Assembly: GCA_016928125.1 (NCBI GenBank)
Contig: JAFGLK010000148.1
Span: 1 to 22,156 of the forward strand
DNA from: Anaerolineae bacterium
Lineage (GTDB): Bacteria > Chloroflexota > Anaerolineae > UBA1429
Length of the DNA: 22,156 nucleotides
Direction of reading: 5' to 3'
The notes under the pieces are model-generated. The model had not been told where the DNA came from, searched no databases, and saw nothing but the letters and a program-made list of their open reading frames with translations. Of the stretch, positions 1 to 8,075 are shown piece by piece. Every line of letters begins with the position of its first letter. The first letter of the stretch is position 1. Both the position numbers and the translations under genes were made by a program.

Positions 1-1097
1 AGGCCCAGAAATGCGAGCGGGACAAGCGCATAGGGAAAGAGCGTCCAGTCGATGAGCACACGTACGAGGCTCTGCACATTCATATAGAGCACGATCGCAA
101 AGGTCTTGGGATCGTCGAGGATGAGCCGCAGCATACTCACGTCATAGCTCTCGGATGAGAAGAAAAAGGTCTCCAGGCCGGTCGAGTCTAGCCCCCACGT
201 GGAGCGATCGAAAGCAGCGGTGTCGCCATGGGCCAGACCGATGCCGGTCAGATAGGCAATGCCCACCTTTTCGCTCACCATCCAGGTCCCGGTATTCAAG
301 CGCACGTAGTAAGCATAGGGCACAAAGGCCAGCGCAAAGGCCAGCAGATAGGAGACCACCCCGAGCCAGAAACGCCAACGCCTCAAGGCGCCCCGCACGA
401 TGGCCAACACCGCGATATACAGCCCGATCACCAGGAAGTAGTTGATAGCCTCTGGGCGCGTCAGATAGGCGAGGCCAAACGAGAGCCCTGTGAGGCCCGG
501 AGACCACCAGGGCGCACGTGCGCTGCCGCGCTTCGGGCTCCAGAGCGGCCGCATCGTCAGGAGCCCAGCCCAGAGCCCTGAGATCACCAGGAAAAGATAG
601 AGCGGCTCGGTCATCGTGCCCCAATGCAAGACAGAGGCGCTCAGAGCGGGAAAGACGGCCGTCACCGCCGCCGCGATCAGCCCCACCCGCCGGTCATAGA
701 GCTCATATCCCATGCCATACATCGGAAAGACAGAGGCAGCCCCCACGACGATGTAGATGATCTCGCTCGACAGGGCCATATCCGCGGTCAGCAGATAGAG
801 CACCCCCGCCAACATCGGGAAGAGAGGCCCATGGTGCACATCGGCGTGCCCCATGAAACCGAACCCCTCACCCTTGATCCAATTGCGGCCGAGCCACAAG
901 TAGAAAGGCTCATCGCCCCACACAACGCGCACGCCTTGCGTCAGGGTCCAGCGCAGCAGGATAGCCCCGACCCAGATGAGCAGAAGCAGACCCCAGTGTG
1001 GGAACGCGGTACCTGCGAATGCGCTTTTGGGCTCTTGCGTTTCCTGCATCGGCTGCGGCAAGCTAGAGACCACTCTCCCCTCGCTTTCGATCGCCAT
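1..1097 (-). CDS. GT-C (family 39-like) membrane glycosyltransferase, cut by window edge
   Basis: The frame opens with ATG at 1097, four bases after the stop of the upstream gene, and stays open for about 365 codons to the left edge, so the C-terminus is missing. A cytoplasmic tail of about 34 residues precedes the first membrane segment (about 35-50). The first outer loop carries the motif VVWGDEPFYLWLG (D62, E63), in the position of the catalytic acidic residues of ArnT/PMT-type enzymes, followed by HHGPLFP at about 88-94. Further hydrophobic helices follow, with landmarks AVFPALSASVLHWGTMTEPL and YLTRPEA. These landmarks are shared with the adjacent upstream gene, so the two are tandem paralogs. 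The expected role is transfer of a sugar from a polyprenyl-phosphate donor on the outer face of the membrane. Substrate and acceptor are unknown. Confidence 0.85.
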   Translation of the reverse strand, partial: MAIESEGRVVSSLPQPMQETQEPKSAFAGTAFPHWGLLLLIWVGAILLRWTLTQGVRVVWGDEPFYLWLGRNWIKGEGFGFMGHADVHHGPLFPMLAGVLYLLTADMALSSEIIYIVVGAASVFPMYGMGYELYDRRVGLIAAAVTAVFPALSASVLHWGTMTEPLYLFLVISGLWAGLLTMRPLWSPKRGSARAPWWSPGLTGLSFGLAYLTRPEAINYFLVIGLYIAVLAIVRGALRRWRFWLGVVSYLLAFALAFVPYAYYVRLNTGTWMVSEKVGIAYLTGIGLAHGDTAAFDRSTWGLDSTGLETFFFSSESYDVSMLRLILDDPKTFAIVLYMNVQSLVRVLIDWTLFPYALVPLAFLG

Positions 1098-1101
1098 CCG
1101 T

Positions 1102-2772
1102 TCAGTCCTTTATGACGTATACGATGGTGCGCCCGTGACGGTCCCGAGCCGCAAAGACAGGCTCTAGCTCCGGAGGTGGGTTCTGAGTATCGAGCAAGAA
1201 CGCCAGGTGTGGCCTCAGGACCGTCAATTCGCGCTCATCCACCACCAGATAGGTTGCGCCCCGACGTCGCGCATAGTCCAGATAGCGGCCATATTCGGCC
1301 CGCGGGGAGACTACAAAGCCCCGTTCTGCATAGAGCGAGATGGCCAGATCGCGCGACATGACCTTCGTGTCAGGCGGGGTATGCTTCTTCAGCCACAGCC
1401 CAGCCACACGGTGCGCATAGCTGAGACTGTTCATGCCGGCCTGCACCGTGCGCACATGGGCCAGCCCCAGATAGCCCAGCAGCACAACCGCGATCACAAG
1501 CATCGGCCAGCGCCGGCCTGTATCCACAGAGGCCCGGCTCACAGAGACGGGCGTTCCTGTCTCCCCCACGGGGCTGAGCCAGGCCGTCAGCGTTTCGTCC
1601 GCCCACTCTCCCAAACGTGCGAGACCCGCAGCCAGCCAGATCAGCAACCCTGGGAAGGCTGGCGAGAAGAACCGCACCTCGACATGGAATGGCAGAAAGG
1701 CAGACACCGGCAAGATCGTGAACCAAAGGGCCGCCTCTTGCTCCAGGCGATGGCGCGTCCAGGGACGACGGCACCAGCCCAAGAGCATAGGTGCGAGCAG
1801 AAAGAGTGGAAAGATCGTTTCCGCAAAGACCGCCGCCTCCATGCGCCCTACATTGCGCCAGATTCGCTGGAGCGCATCAGAGGGGTTCTCCAGCAGGACA
1901 TCGGCCATGCTGCGCTCAAAGCGTTCGCCTGACCACCAGAGGATCTCGCCGGTGGTCTCGTCGAGGCTGGCCGTGACCTTGTCGTAAAGCGCTGCATCGC
2001 CCTCCAGGACGGCTTGCCCGATATCATAGGTGATCGCCAGCTTGCCCGTCGCCATCCAACGCCCCGTATGCTGATGGATGTAGAGACGATAGGGCGCCGA
2101 GACGACGAGATAGGCCATGATATAGGCCGCCAGATAAAGCATCGTCCGCCAGCGCCAGAGCTTGCGGCGGATGCCCCACACGAACACAAAGAGCACACCA
2201 AAGGCGACCAGCCAGATCAGCCCCTCAGGTCGCGTCAGGTAGGCAAGGGTCAGGAGCAGGCCCACGAGAGCAAAGCGCCACCAAACCTCACGATCCAGCG
2301 CGACCAGCGCTGCCCAGAGCGCGCCGTAGATCAGCAACATGAACAGAGGCTCGGTCATCGTGCCCCAATAGAGGATCGCCGAGCTGAGCCCAGGGAAGAC
2401 AGCGACCAACGCCGCGCTGAGCAGGGCAATCCGCTCGCCATACATGCGCCGAGCGACAAAGTAGATCGGCAACGGCAGCAGCGCGCCCAGGAGAACGAAC
2501 CAAAACGAGCTGGCCAACTCTGGATTGCCCGTCAGCATGTAGATCGCACCCGCCAGCAGGGGGAAGAGGGGCGTGTAGTGCAGTTCGGGCACGCCGTTGA
2601 TCGTATATCCCTGACCGGCGAAGAGGCTCTTACCCAACCAAAGATAGTCCGGCTCGTCCCAGCGAATCAGCCGTGGGAAGGAGGCCAGCCCCACTCTGAG
2701 GGCTAGGGCCACCAGCACTACCACTGACAGCCAGCGTAGTGCGCTTCGATCGGCGTCGTGATCAACGTTCAT
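1102..2772 (-). CDS. GT-C (family 39/ArnT-like) membrane glycosyltransferase
   Basis: A 556-residue polytopic protein with about 10-12 hydrophobic helices, the first at roughly residues 13-30. The first outer loop has RWDEPDYLWLG with D39 and E40, where family 39 enzymes place their catalytic acid, then HYTPLFPLLAG (about 65-75). AVFPGLSSAILYWGTMTEPL and AYLTRPEG follow as internal landmarks. The last ~115 residues are mostly hydrophilic and probably extracytoplasmic, containing ATYLVVDERE. It should move a sugar from a polyprenyl-phosphate carrier to an acceptor outside the cell membrane. It closely resembles the next gene downstream (starting at 1097) and is only four bases from it, which suggests a tandem duplication. 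The Shine-Dalgarno sequence is weak, and a 65-base gap separates it from the DUF2304 gene. The sugar specificity cannot be read from the sequence. Confidence 0.9.
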   Translation of the reverse strand: MNVDHDADRSALRWLSVVVLVALALRVGLASFPRLIRWDEPDYLWLGKSLFAGQGYTINGVPELHYTPLFPLLAGAIYMLTGNPELASSFWFVLLGALLPLPIYFVARRMYGERIALLSAALVAVFPGLSSAILYWGTMTEPLFMLLIYGALWAALVALDREVWWRFALVGLLLTLAYLTRPEGLIWLVAFGVLFVFVWGIRRKLWRWRTMLYLAAYIMAYLVVSAPYRLYIHQHTGRWMATGKLAITYDIGQAVLEGDAALYDKVTASLDETTGEILWWSGERFERSMADVLLENPSDALQRIWRNVGRMEAAVFAETIFPLFLLAPMLLGWCRRPWTRHRLEQEAALWFTILPVSAFLPFHVEVRFFSPAFPGLLIWLAAGLARLGEWADETLTAWLSPVGETGTPVSVSRASVDTGRRWPMLVIAVVLLGYLGLAHVRTVQAGMNSLSYAHRVAGLWLKKHTPPDTKVMSRDLAISLYAERGFVVSPRAEYGRYLDYARRRGATYLVVDERELTVLRPHLAFLLDTQNPPPELEPVFAARDRHGRTIVYVIKD

Positions 2773-2837
2773 CAGCGGTCATGATCCCTTCCACAGTGCG
2801 TTCAACGGCTCCCAACGCCCTGTTGATCGGTCGGCAC

Positions 2838-3239
2838 TCAATCGCCGGGCCCTTCCTGCACGACCCCGCCTTCCTCCAGACGCTCGCCGAGGTGCGCCTC
2901 GAGCTCTTCGACGCGTCTGCGCGTCAAGGCCAGATCCTGGCTCAGGTTCTTGATCTGTTCGCTAAAGCGCGAGATACTCACCGAGATTTGAAAGAAAATC
3001 AAAGCAAAACAGACCAATGCGATGACGATGATTAGAGCGGGCGGATAGTCGATGCCGATGGCAAAGGAGATCTCGTCGATGAGATCGATCAGCAGGGGCG
3101 CGACCACCAGGGCCACCGCCATCAGCAACCAGAGCAGGGCGTACTCTTCCTTGAGCTTTTTTGTGCGCACAAGGTTGACCACAAAGACCAGAACCAAGAC
3201 ACCTAGCCCAACGAAAAAAAGCCGTGCTCGCCAGATCAT
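2838..3239 (-). CDS. DUF2304 family small membrane protein
   Basis: A 133-residue protein with three hydrophobic helices (about 5-23, 36-52 and 67-85). The family-typical stretch RTKKLKEEYALLWLL (about 25-39) lies between the first two. A charged region with heptad-like spacing, probably a short coiled coil, covers about 88-123 on the cytoplasmic side. DUF2304 proteins are commonly found beside GT2 polyprenyl-phosphate sugar transferases in polysaccharide loci, where an accessory membrane role is assumed; the biochemical function is not established. Here the nearest GT2 gene is two genes upstream. A good AGAGGAG ribosome site precedes the ATG at 3239, which starts 11 bases after the GT87 stop. 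Confidence 0.85.
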   Translation of the reverse strand: MIWRARLFFVGLGVLVLVFVVNLVRTKKLKEEYALLWLLMAVALVVAPLLIDLIDEISFAIGIDYPPALIIVIALVCFALIFFQISVSISRFSEQIKNLSQDLALTRRRVEELEAHLGERLEEGGVVQEGPGD

Positions 3240-3250
3240 GGGTCGCTCCT

Positions 3251-4711
3251 CTATGCTCCGTCGTGCGCGATAGGGTTCAGGCCTGCAGGTGAGCGCTCAG
3301 CGTCGCGGACTCGCTTCTCGCGATGGACGCGCCCGAGTAGAGAGCGCCAACGCCATAGGATCACCCCATAGATACCCCAGGCCATCAGGGCGCCAAACAA
3401 GTAATGAGCCTCGACGAGGCGCGTCAGCCCGGGTCGGTACAACATAAAGTGCCGCCCCATGAGCAGATACGCCAAAACCAGAACGACCCACGGCCCCCAA
3501 CCCACGTCGCCTCCTGCCTGTCCAACTCGTCGAGATGGGTACTTTGCCTGCAGCAACCATACGGCCAGAGCGACAAGCGGGATGCCAGCCCACGTATAGG
3601 TGTAGACCTGGGAGTGGGGCGAGACGAGTAGGAGGGCCAACACCGCCAAGCCAAATTCCAGCGCAAAGCGGGTATCGTCCTCAACGCTGGGCTGGGCAGG
3701 CCATGGTTGCGGGTGCCATGTGAGCCAGGCACTGATGCCCAGCACCATCAGATCCACAGACAGGATGAGTACCTTGGCCAGAGCCGTCAGATCCCAACCT
3801 TTGAGCGTGGGGCTGAAAACATTCGGGATGAGGTTGCGGCTGAAAAAGCCGTTGAACGACTGGTTCAGAGGAAAGCCCGCAAAAGCGCCACCGACGCCGT
3901 ACATCCTCGCAAAGGCGGCATAATCCCGCACGGCTTGCCAACCCGTGATGGCAAACGAAGCCCCGACGGCCGCCAAAGCCACGGCGCCGGCCCATACCGC
4001 CGGCCGCCAACGCCTGCGCCAGATCAGCAGGGCGATCAGCGCGCCCGGGAAGAACTTGAGCGCTGTGGCCAGGCCGAGCGCTACGCCAGCCACACGCTCC
4101 CACAGTCGGCGCCTTTGGTTACGAGTCAAGCCATAGAGCGTCAGCGCGAGGAGCAGGAACTGCAACAGCTCGATCTGCCCCAGGCGCAACGCGACCACGA
4201 CGGGATCGAAACGGAAGAAAAGGAGCAGCAAGAGCGCAACGTGCGCGGGAGCCACCCCAGCGCCGGTCGGGAACATTGCTCTCAGGCTGAGCCATGCCCC
4301 GAGAAGTAGAGACAGGACATTCACTGTCCACCAACCGAGCTCCACCAGCCGCTCCGGCAAGCCCATGAAGGGCGCAAAGAGCAGGGCAATGGTCGGTGCG
4401 TAGGCATAGGGCCACACCACCGCCTCGCCTTTCATGCTGAACGTGCCGGCCTCCACCGAGCTCTTGAAGGGCAACGCGTCGCGGTAGATATCCTCGCCGG
4501 CCAGGAGGCGGCGCGCCGCGAGCATAAAGACCTGAAGATCGTGATGATTCGTGATGCGCCAGATGCGCCACAAATCACTCGCGAAGAGGCCTACCAGAGC
4601 GAGCACCAGAATCACAGAGGGCAACTGCCAACGATGACTGAACAGCCCCCGCCAGACTTGCTGCAGGCAGGAAGCGTGAGATCCTGCCAAGGAGCGTGAC
4701 CCTTGGTTCAT
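3251..4711 (-). CDS. GT87 (DUF2029) polyprenyl-phosphate mannosyltransferase-like membrane protein
   Basis: A 486-residue polytopic protein. It shows the GT87 landmarks in order. HHDLQVFMLAARRLLAGEDIY (residues about 56-76) has the conserved acidic residue D58 after the first helix. RLGQIELLQFLLLAL lies near 176-190 and TALKFFPGALIALLIWRRRW near 216-235. PLNQSFNGFFSRNL lies near 281-294. Characterised GT87 members are mycobacterial PimE-type alpha-1,2-mannosyltransferases that use polyprenyl-phospho-mannose outside the membrane. A similar reaction is likely here, but the sugar is an inference. The ATG at 4711 overlaps the deacetylase stop in an ATGA junction, pointing to translational coupling. 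The three adjacent GT2 synthase-like genes could supply the lipid-linked donor. Confidence 0.88.
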   Translation of the reverse strand: MNQGSRSLAGSHASCLQQVWRGLFSHRWQLPSVILVLALVGLFASDLWRIWRITNHHDLQVFMLAARRLLAGEDIYRDALPFKSSVEAGTFSMKGEAVVWPYAYAPTIALLFAPFMGLPERLVELGWWTVNVLSLLLGAWLSLRAMFPTGAGVAPAHVALLLLLFFRFDPVVVALRLGQIELLQFLLLALTLYGLTRNQRRRLWERVAGVALGLATALKFFPGALIALLIWRRRWRPAVWAGAVALAAVGASFAITGWQAVRDYAAFARMYGVGGAFAGFPLNQSFNGFFSRNLIPNVFSPTLKGWDLTALAKVLILSVDLMVLGISAWLTWHPQPWPAQPSVEDDTRFALEFGLAVLALLLVSPHSQVYTYTWAGIPLVALAVWLLQAKYPSRRVGQAGGDVGWGPWVVLVLAYLLMGRHFMLYRPGLTRLVEAHYLFGALMAWGIYGVILWRWRSLLGRVHREKRVRDAERSPAGLNPIAHDGA

Positions 4712-5613
4712 GAGCCTGAATCTCCGGGCGCCTTGGGCAGGCGTCCCCCCTCGATTCCGAGCACCTCCCTCAAGGGCGCGAAAGGAAAGGCGCTGAGCAG
4801 AGCCTCCAGTTTCCGCAGCGTTGTGGCCCTATTGTAATAGGTCACAAAGCGCTTGAGAGGCGCTAGGCCTTTCAAGCGCGGTGTCTGTACATCGCCTTCC
4901 CAGGGGTGCAGGTAGATCACGAAAGGATGGCCCTGAGCGTTGACTCGCGACAACAAGGAGCGCAGAACGGGCAGTGGCAGCGCGCGCATGTAAAAGCCCC
5001 CTGAGACGGGAACCCGAAATCCCGCCGCCCGATACACCGTCATGGGGAACTCCACTAGGTATGACTCGGAATCGGGCAGATGGTCACGCGTGGGCTCCTG
5101 CGCCGTCGGCCTGTACGGCTCCGGGGGGCAATCGTCCACGCCATAGAGCCCTGTATGCATCGGAAAGATGCTCGAGTCGTAACGAAAGCCATGCGCCCTC
5201 AAGACCTCAAGTGCCCAGCCGGTCCGCTCATCCAGGGAGAAGGTGGGCGCACGGAATCCCACGATCTCCTGAGGGTCTAGCACGCACGAGGCATCGCGAT
5301 CGAATTCGTTCAACTCCCAGGCGAAACGCTCTGGATCCAGACTCCACAATGTGCGATGGCTCCAGCCGTGACAACCGATCTCGTGTCCGTGCGCGTGAAT
5401 GCGACGGATAAGGTCCGGGTGGTGGCGCATCACATCGCCCACGACGAAAAAAGTGGCGCGCACATCATAGCGACGCAACAAGGTCAGAATCGGCTCAACC
5501 GCCCAGACGACGCGCCGTTCGGGGCTGCGGCCTGCAGTCTGTGGCTGGACCAACGGGCGCACCAATTCGGCGTGGAACCAGTCCTCTAGATCAATCGAGA
5601 GCGCATTGCGCAT
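4708..5613 (-). CDS. NodB-type polysaccharide deacetylase (DUF3473 subgroup)
   Basis: A 301-residue protein read from the ATG at 5613. The open frame extends to 5682, but that would overlap the upstream GT2 gene by 92 bases. The 5613 start places the N-terminal motif ALSIDLEDWFH right at the beginning, as in relatives. NodB motifs are visible: D8/D11 in SIDLEDW, the metal-binding pair H82 and H86 in CHGWSHRT, GFRAPTFS at about 119-126 and IYLHPWE at about 233-239. There is no signal peptide, as is usual for the DUF3473 subgroup found with PEP-CTERM/exosortase-type exopolysaccharide loci. No exosortase is seen here. It should remove N-acetyl groups from an amino-sugar-containing glycan or lipid-linked intermediate. 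A moderate AGGGA ribosome site lies 11 bases upstream. Confidence 0.88.
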   Translation of the reverse strand: MRNALSIDLEDWFHAELVRPLVQPQTAGRSPERRVVWAVEPILTLLRRYDVRATFFVVGDVMRHHPDLIRRIHAHGHEIGCHGWSHRTLWSLDPERFAWELNEFDRDASCVLDPQEIVGFRAPTFSLDERTGWALEVLRAHGFRYDSSIFPMHTGLYGVDDCPPEPYRPTAQEPTRDHLPDSESYLVEFPMTVYRAAGFRVPVSGGFYMRALPLPVLRSLLSRVNAQGHPFVIYLHPWEGDVQTPRLKGLAPLKRFVTYYNRATTLRKLEALLSAFPFAPLREVLGIEGGRLPKAPGDSGS

Positions 5614-6433
5614 CAGATAGCTCGTCCCTTGGCCCCTGGCTGCATGGCGTTGCGCCTCGCGGGTCCGCGAAACAGACCGCACGCTGGCGCGTCTTGTGCC
5701 TGACCAGGATCATAAGAATCGACAACAACATCTTGAATATGTAGTAGATCACCTTCCAACTGCTGTGCATCGACACCCCAGCCAGGCGTTCACGAATGCG
5801 CACCGGCACCTCTTGGACCCGGAACCCGGAGTAGTAGAGCGTGAGCAGTGTGTCTGCGTCGGGATAGTCGGAGGGATAGTTCTCGCGCGCAAAGAAACAG
5901 AGCACCCTGCGATTCATGGCCTGGTAGCCGGACGTTGGATCTGTCACTCTCCGTCTGGTGAAGCGGGTGGCAATCGCCGCGAAGACGGCCATACCTGTGC
6001 GTTTGAGCCAGCCAGCGTTGTAGGTCATGCTGCCCAAGAAGCGCGACCCGATGGCCACGTCGGCCTCGGCCCGCAGCACCGGCTGCAGCAATGCCGGAAT
6101 GTACAGCGGGTCATGCTGGCCATCCGCGTCGAGCATCACAGCGTAGTCATAACCCCGCTCGACAGCGTACTTGAAACCCGTCTGAATAGCGCCCCCGTAG
6201 CCCAGATTGCAGGGCAGGCTGACTACATGTGCCCCCCAGGCCCGCGCCACGCTGGCCGTGTCATCGCTCGAATAGTCATCGATGACCACCACATCGACAC
6301 CCGGCACATGGCTGCGCAACTCGGCAAACACCTGTGGCAGGTTCTCAGCCTCATTGTGGGCGGGCATGATGATGACCACTCTACGAGCTACATCCCCATT
6401 TTCGAGCCCAACGCTCGTATCACGACTCGCCAT
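5591..6433 (-). CDS. GT2 glycosyltransferase, polyprenyl-phosphate sugar synthase-like, with C-terminal membrane helix
   Basis: A 280-residue GT-A fold protein. The nucleotide-sugar-binding start is VVIIMPAHNEAENLP (about 19-33), IDDYSSDDT follows at 51-59, and the metal-binding DxD is LDADGQHD (D102, D104). TDPTSGYQAMN (about 164-174) matches the acceptor loop of the dolichyl-phosphate-mannose synthase superfamily. One hydrophobic helix near 228-245 probably anchors it, and the 35-residue tail overlaps the deacetylase start. It should transfer a sugar from a nucleotide donor to a polyprenyl phosphate on the cytoplasmic face. The GAGGG ribosome site overlaps the stop of the preceding GT2 gene. 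Such proteins often act with DUF2304 partners, one of which lies two genes downstream. Donor sugar unknown. Confidence 0.88.
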   Translation of the reverse strand: MASRDTSVGLENGDVARRVVIIMPAHNEAENLPQVFAELRSHVPGVDVVVIDDYSSDDTASVARAWGAHVVSLPCNLGYGGAIQTGFKYAVERGYDYAVMLDADGQHDPLYIPALLQPVLRAEADVAIGSRFLGSMTYNAGWLKRTGMAVFAAIATRFTRRRVTDPTSGYQAMNRRVLCFFARENYPSDYPDADTLLTLYYSGFRVQEVPVRIRERLAGVSMHSSWKVIYYIFKMLLSILMILVRHKTRQRAVCFADPRGATPCSQGPRDELSDAQCALD

Positions 6434-6440
6434 ATTGCCC

Positions 6441-7247
6441 TCAACGCGTGCCTGAACTCACGTCGCCGCGCCGCCTCTTGTAGCCCCGCACCCAACGATC
6501 CCAAGGCAGCCATGCAAAGCGCAAGCGAAAGATGGTGTAGAAAGATTTGAGGATCTCCATCCGCGAGATCTTGGAGCGCCCCAACCGCCGGTTGTCGAAG
6601 ATGATCGGCGTCTCGCCGATCCGAAAACCCCGACGTTGACAGCGAGTAACCATCTCGACCAGAAAGGAATATCCGCTGGAAAAGATCGTGTCGAGCTCGA
6701 TAGCGCGCAGCACCTGGGTCTTGTAGCACCGAAAGCCCGCCGTGCAGTCGTGGGCCTTCAGGCCCAACATGAACTTGGCGCATGCATTGGCGCCTCGGCT
6801 CAGAATGATGCGCGGCAAGGTGCAGCCCGTGCTGCCGCCTCCCTTCACATAGCGGGAACCGATCCCCAAGTCACAGTGGGCCATCAGCCCCAATAGAGCG
6901 GGCAGATACTTGGGATTGTGAGAGAAATCGGCGTCCATGGTGATGGCATAGCCATAGCCCATCTCTAGCGCCCGGTGAAAGCCCGCAATGTAGGCCGTGC
7001 CCAAGCCCATCTTGCCCGGGCGGTGGATCACGCTCACCCGGTCATGGCGTTGGGCCAGGCTGTCCGCGATACGGCCCGTCCCATCCGGCGAGTTATCGTC
7101 GACCACCACCACATCGAGAGGCGCAGGCTGTTCCAGAATCTCGATCACCAGACGCTCGATGTTCTCGGCCTCATTATACGTGGGCACAATCACCAAAGCT
7201 CTTTGCTTCTGAGCGGAAGTGCGTCGCTCCCGTTTCTTGGCACTCAT
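6441..7247 (-). CDS. Polyprenol monophosphomannose synthase-like GT2 protein
   Basis: A 268-residue protein with the full set of Dpm1-type motifs: ALVIVPTYNEAENI (17-30), VVVDDNSPDGTG (48-58), MDADFSHNP with D105/D107 (104-112), DCTAGFRCY (167-175), SSGYSFLVEM (190-199) and RRLGRSKIS (220-228). There is no transmembrane helix, like the soluble bacterial Ppm1 catalytic domain and human DPM1. It should make polyprenyl-phospho-mannose (or a related hexose) from a GDP or other nucleotide sugar, the donor for GT-C enzymes in the same locus. Two ATGs are possible, at 7253 and 7247. The GAGGG at 7254-7258 directly abuts the first and is six bases from the second, so 7247 is preferred. Mannose is the family expectation, not something the sequence proves. 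Confidence 0.9.
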   Translation of the reverse strand: MSAKKRERRTSAQKQRALVIVPTYNEAENIERLVIEILEQPAPLDVVVVDDNSPDGTGRIADSLAQRHDRVSVIHRPGKMGLGTAYIAGFHRALEMGYGYAITMDADFSHNPKYLPALLGLMAHCDLGIGSRYVKGGGSTGCTLPRIILSRGANACAKFMLGLKAHDCTAGFRCYKTQVLRAIELDTIFSSGYSFLVEMVTRCQRRGFRIGETPIIFDNRRLGRSKISRMEILKSFYTIFRLRFAWLPWDRWVRGYKRRRGDVSSGTR

Positions 7248-7253
7248 CGTCAT

Positions 7254-7258
7254 CCCTC
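7254..7258 (-). promoter_or_regulatory. Shine-Dalgarno site deciding the start at 7247
   Basis: The minus strand reads GAGGG, then ATGACG, then ATG. The first ATG (7253) touches the site and leaves no spacer. The second (7247) has the usual six-base spacer, so it is the likely initiation codon. Confidence 0.55.
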
Positions 7259-7299
7259 GTTTGAACTGCGGACTGCGCCGGCCATGATCGGCCTGGCGC

Positions 7300-8001
7300 T
7301 CACCGGATCCCCAAGCGCACCTTGATCGCGGTCAAACTATAGCTGGCCAACATCTTGAGAAAGCGCGACTTGCTCTGGCCGTGGGGCCGAATGCGATAGT
7401 AAGCTGGGACCTCCAGGATGTGATACCCTTTTCGCCAGGCCAGAAACAAAAAGTGCATAAAGTACTCACCATACCCGCGGAATACTCCCTCCAGATCCAT
7501 CGACATCAACTTGTCACGGCGCATGCTAAAGAAGCCGCATAGATTGTCGGCAATCTGCGTGCGCAAGATCAGCCGTACAACAAAGTTGAAAAGGAAACTG
7601 GCATAGTACCGCCAACGCTCCTCCATCCCACCGCCCATCGTAAAGCGCGACCCGATGATGATATCGTAGAACTCGAGGAACTTGACCATCTGGGGCAAAA
7701 GGATGGGATCATGGTTAAAGTCGGTGTCCATGACCACCACCACATCGCCCTGAGCCCGACAGATGCCATGGGCGATGGCGGTAGCCAGGCCGCGCCCCTC
7801 GGTACGCACAAAGAGGCGAATGCGCTCGTCATGGCCAAAGCGATCGCGCACCGCCTGCGCCGTTCCATCGGGCGAGTTGTCATCCACAACAATGATCTCA
7901 TGGCTTATCAAAGCGCCATTGAGCACGCTCTGAATGGCCTCGATGAGAGGCACAATATTGCCGACCTCGTTGTAGGTTGGCAAGACGACGGAAACGTTCA
8001 C
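7300..8001 (-). CDS. GT2 glycosyltransferase, Dpm1-like, GTG start
   Basis: A 233-residue protein of the polyprenyl-phosphate sugar synthase group: SVVLPTYNEVGNIVPLI (about 4-20), VVDDNSPDGTAQ (38-49) and MDTDFNHDP (91-99), where DTD replaces the usual DAD but keeps both acidic residues. NLCGFFSMRRD (about 153-163) replaces the usual DxTSGFR loop, and RPHGQSKSRFLKML is at about 205-218. The start is GTG at 8001, preceded by a strong GGAGGG four bases upstream. It sits 74 bases after the methyltransferase gene and begins a run of three GT2 genes. The altered acceptor loop hints at a sugar or lipid specificity different from its two neighbours. It is short but complete for a soluble member. Confidence 0.87.
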   Translation of the reverse strand: MNVSVVLPTYNEVGNIVPLIEAIQSVLNGALISHEIIVVDDNSPDGTAQAVRDRFGHDERIRLFVRTEGRGLATAIAHGICRAQGDVVVVMDTDFNHDPILLPQMVKFLEFYDIIIGSRFTMGGGMEERWRYYASFLFNFVVRLILRTQIADNLCGFFSMRRDKLMSMDLEGVFRGYGEYFMHFLFLAWRKGYHILEVPAYYRIRPHGQSKSRFLKMLASYSLTAIKVRLGIR

Positions 8002-8075
8002 CTAACCCTCCACTCGCGTCAGGTCTTGGGCGTGTCTGTTGGCCGCACAACCCAGGGCATGGGAGCCAACCAACT

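Noticed and set aside
142..624. A 160-codon minus-strand frame near the left edge
   Set aside because: It is a shifted frame inside the GT-C gene that opens at 1097 and runs off the edge. The true frame gives hydrophobic helices and the VVWGDEP motif; this one does not.
8002..8075. Possible internal terminator or promoter in the 74-base gap before the GT2 genes
   Set aside because: No hairpin with a T-run and no convincing -35/-10 pair could be seen.
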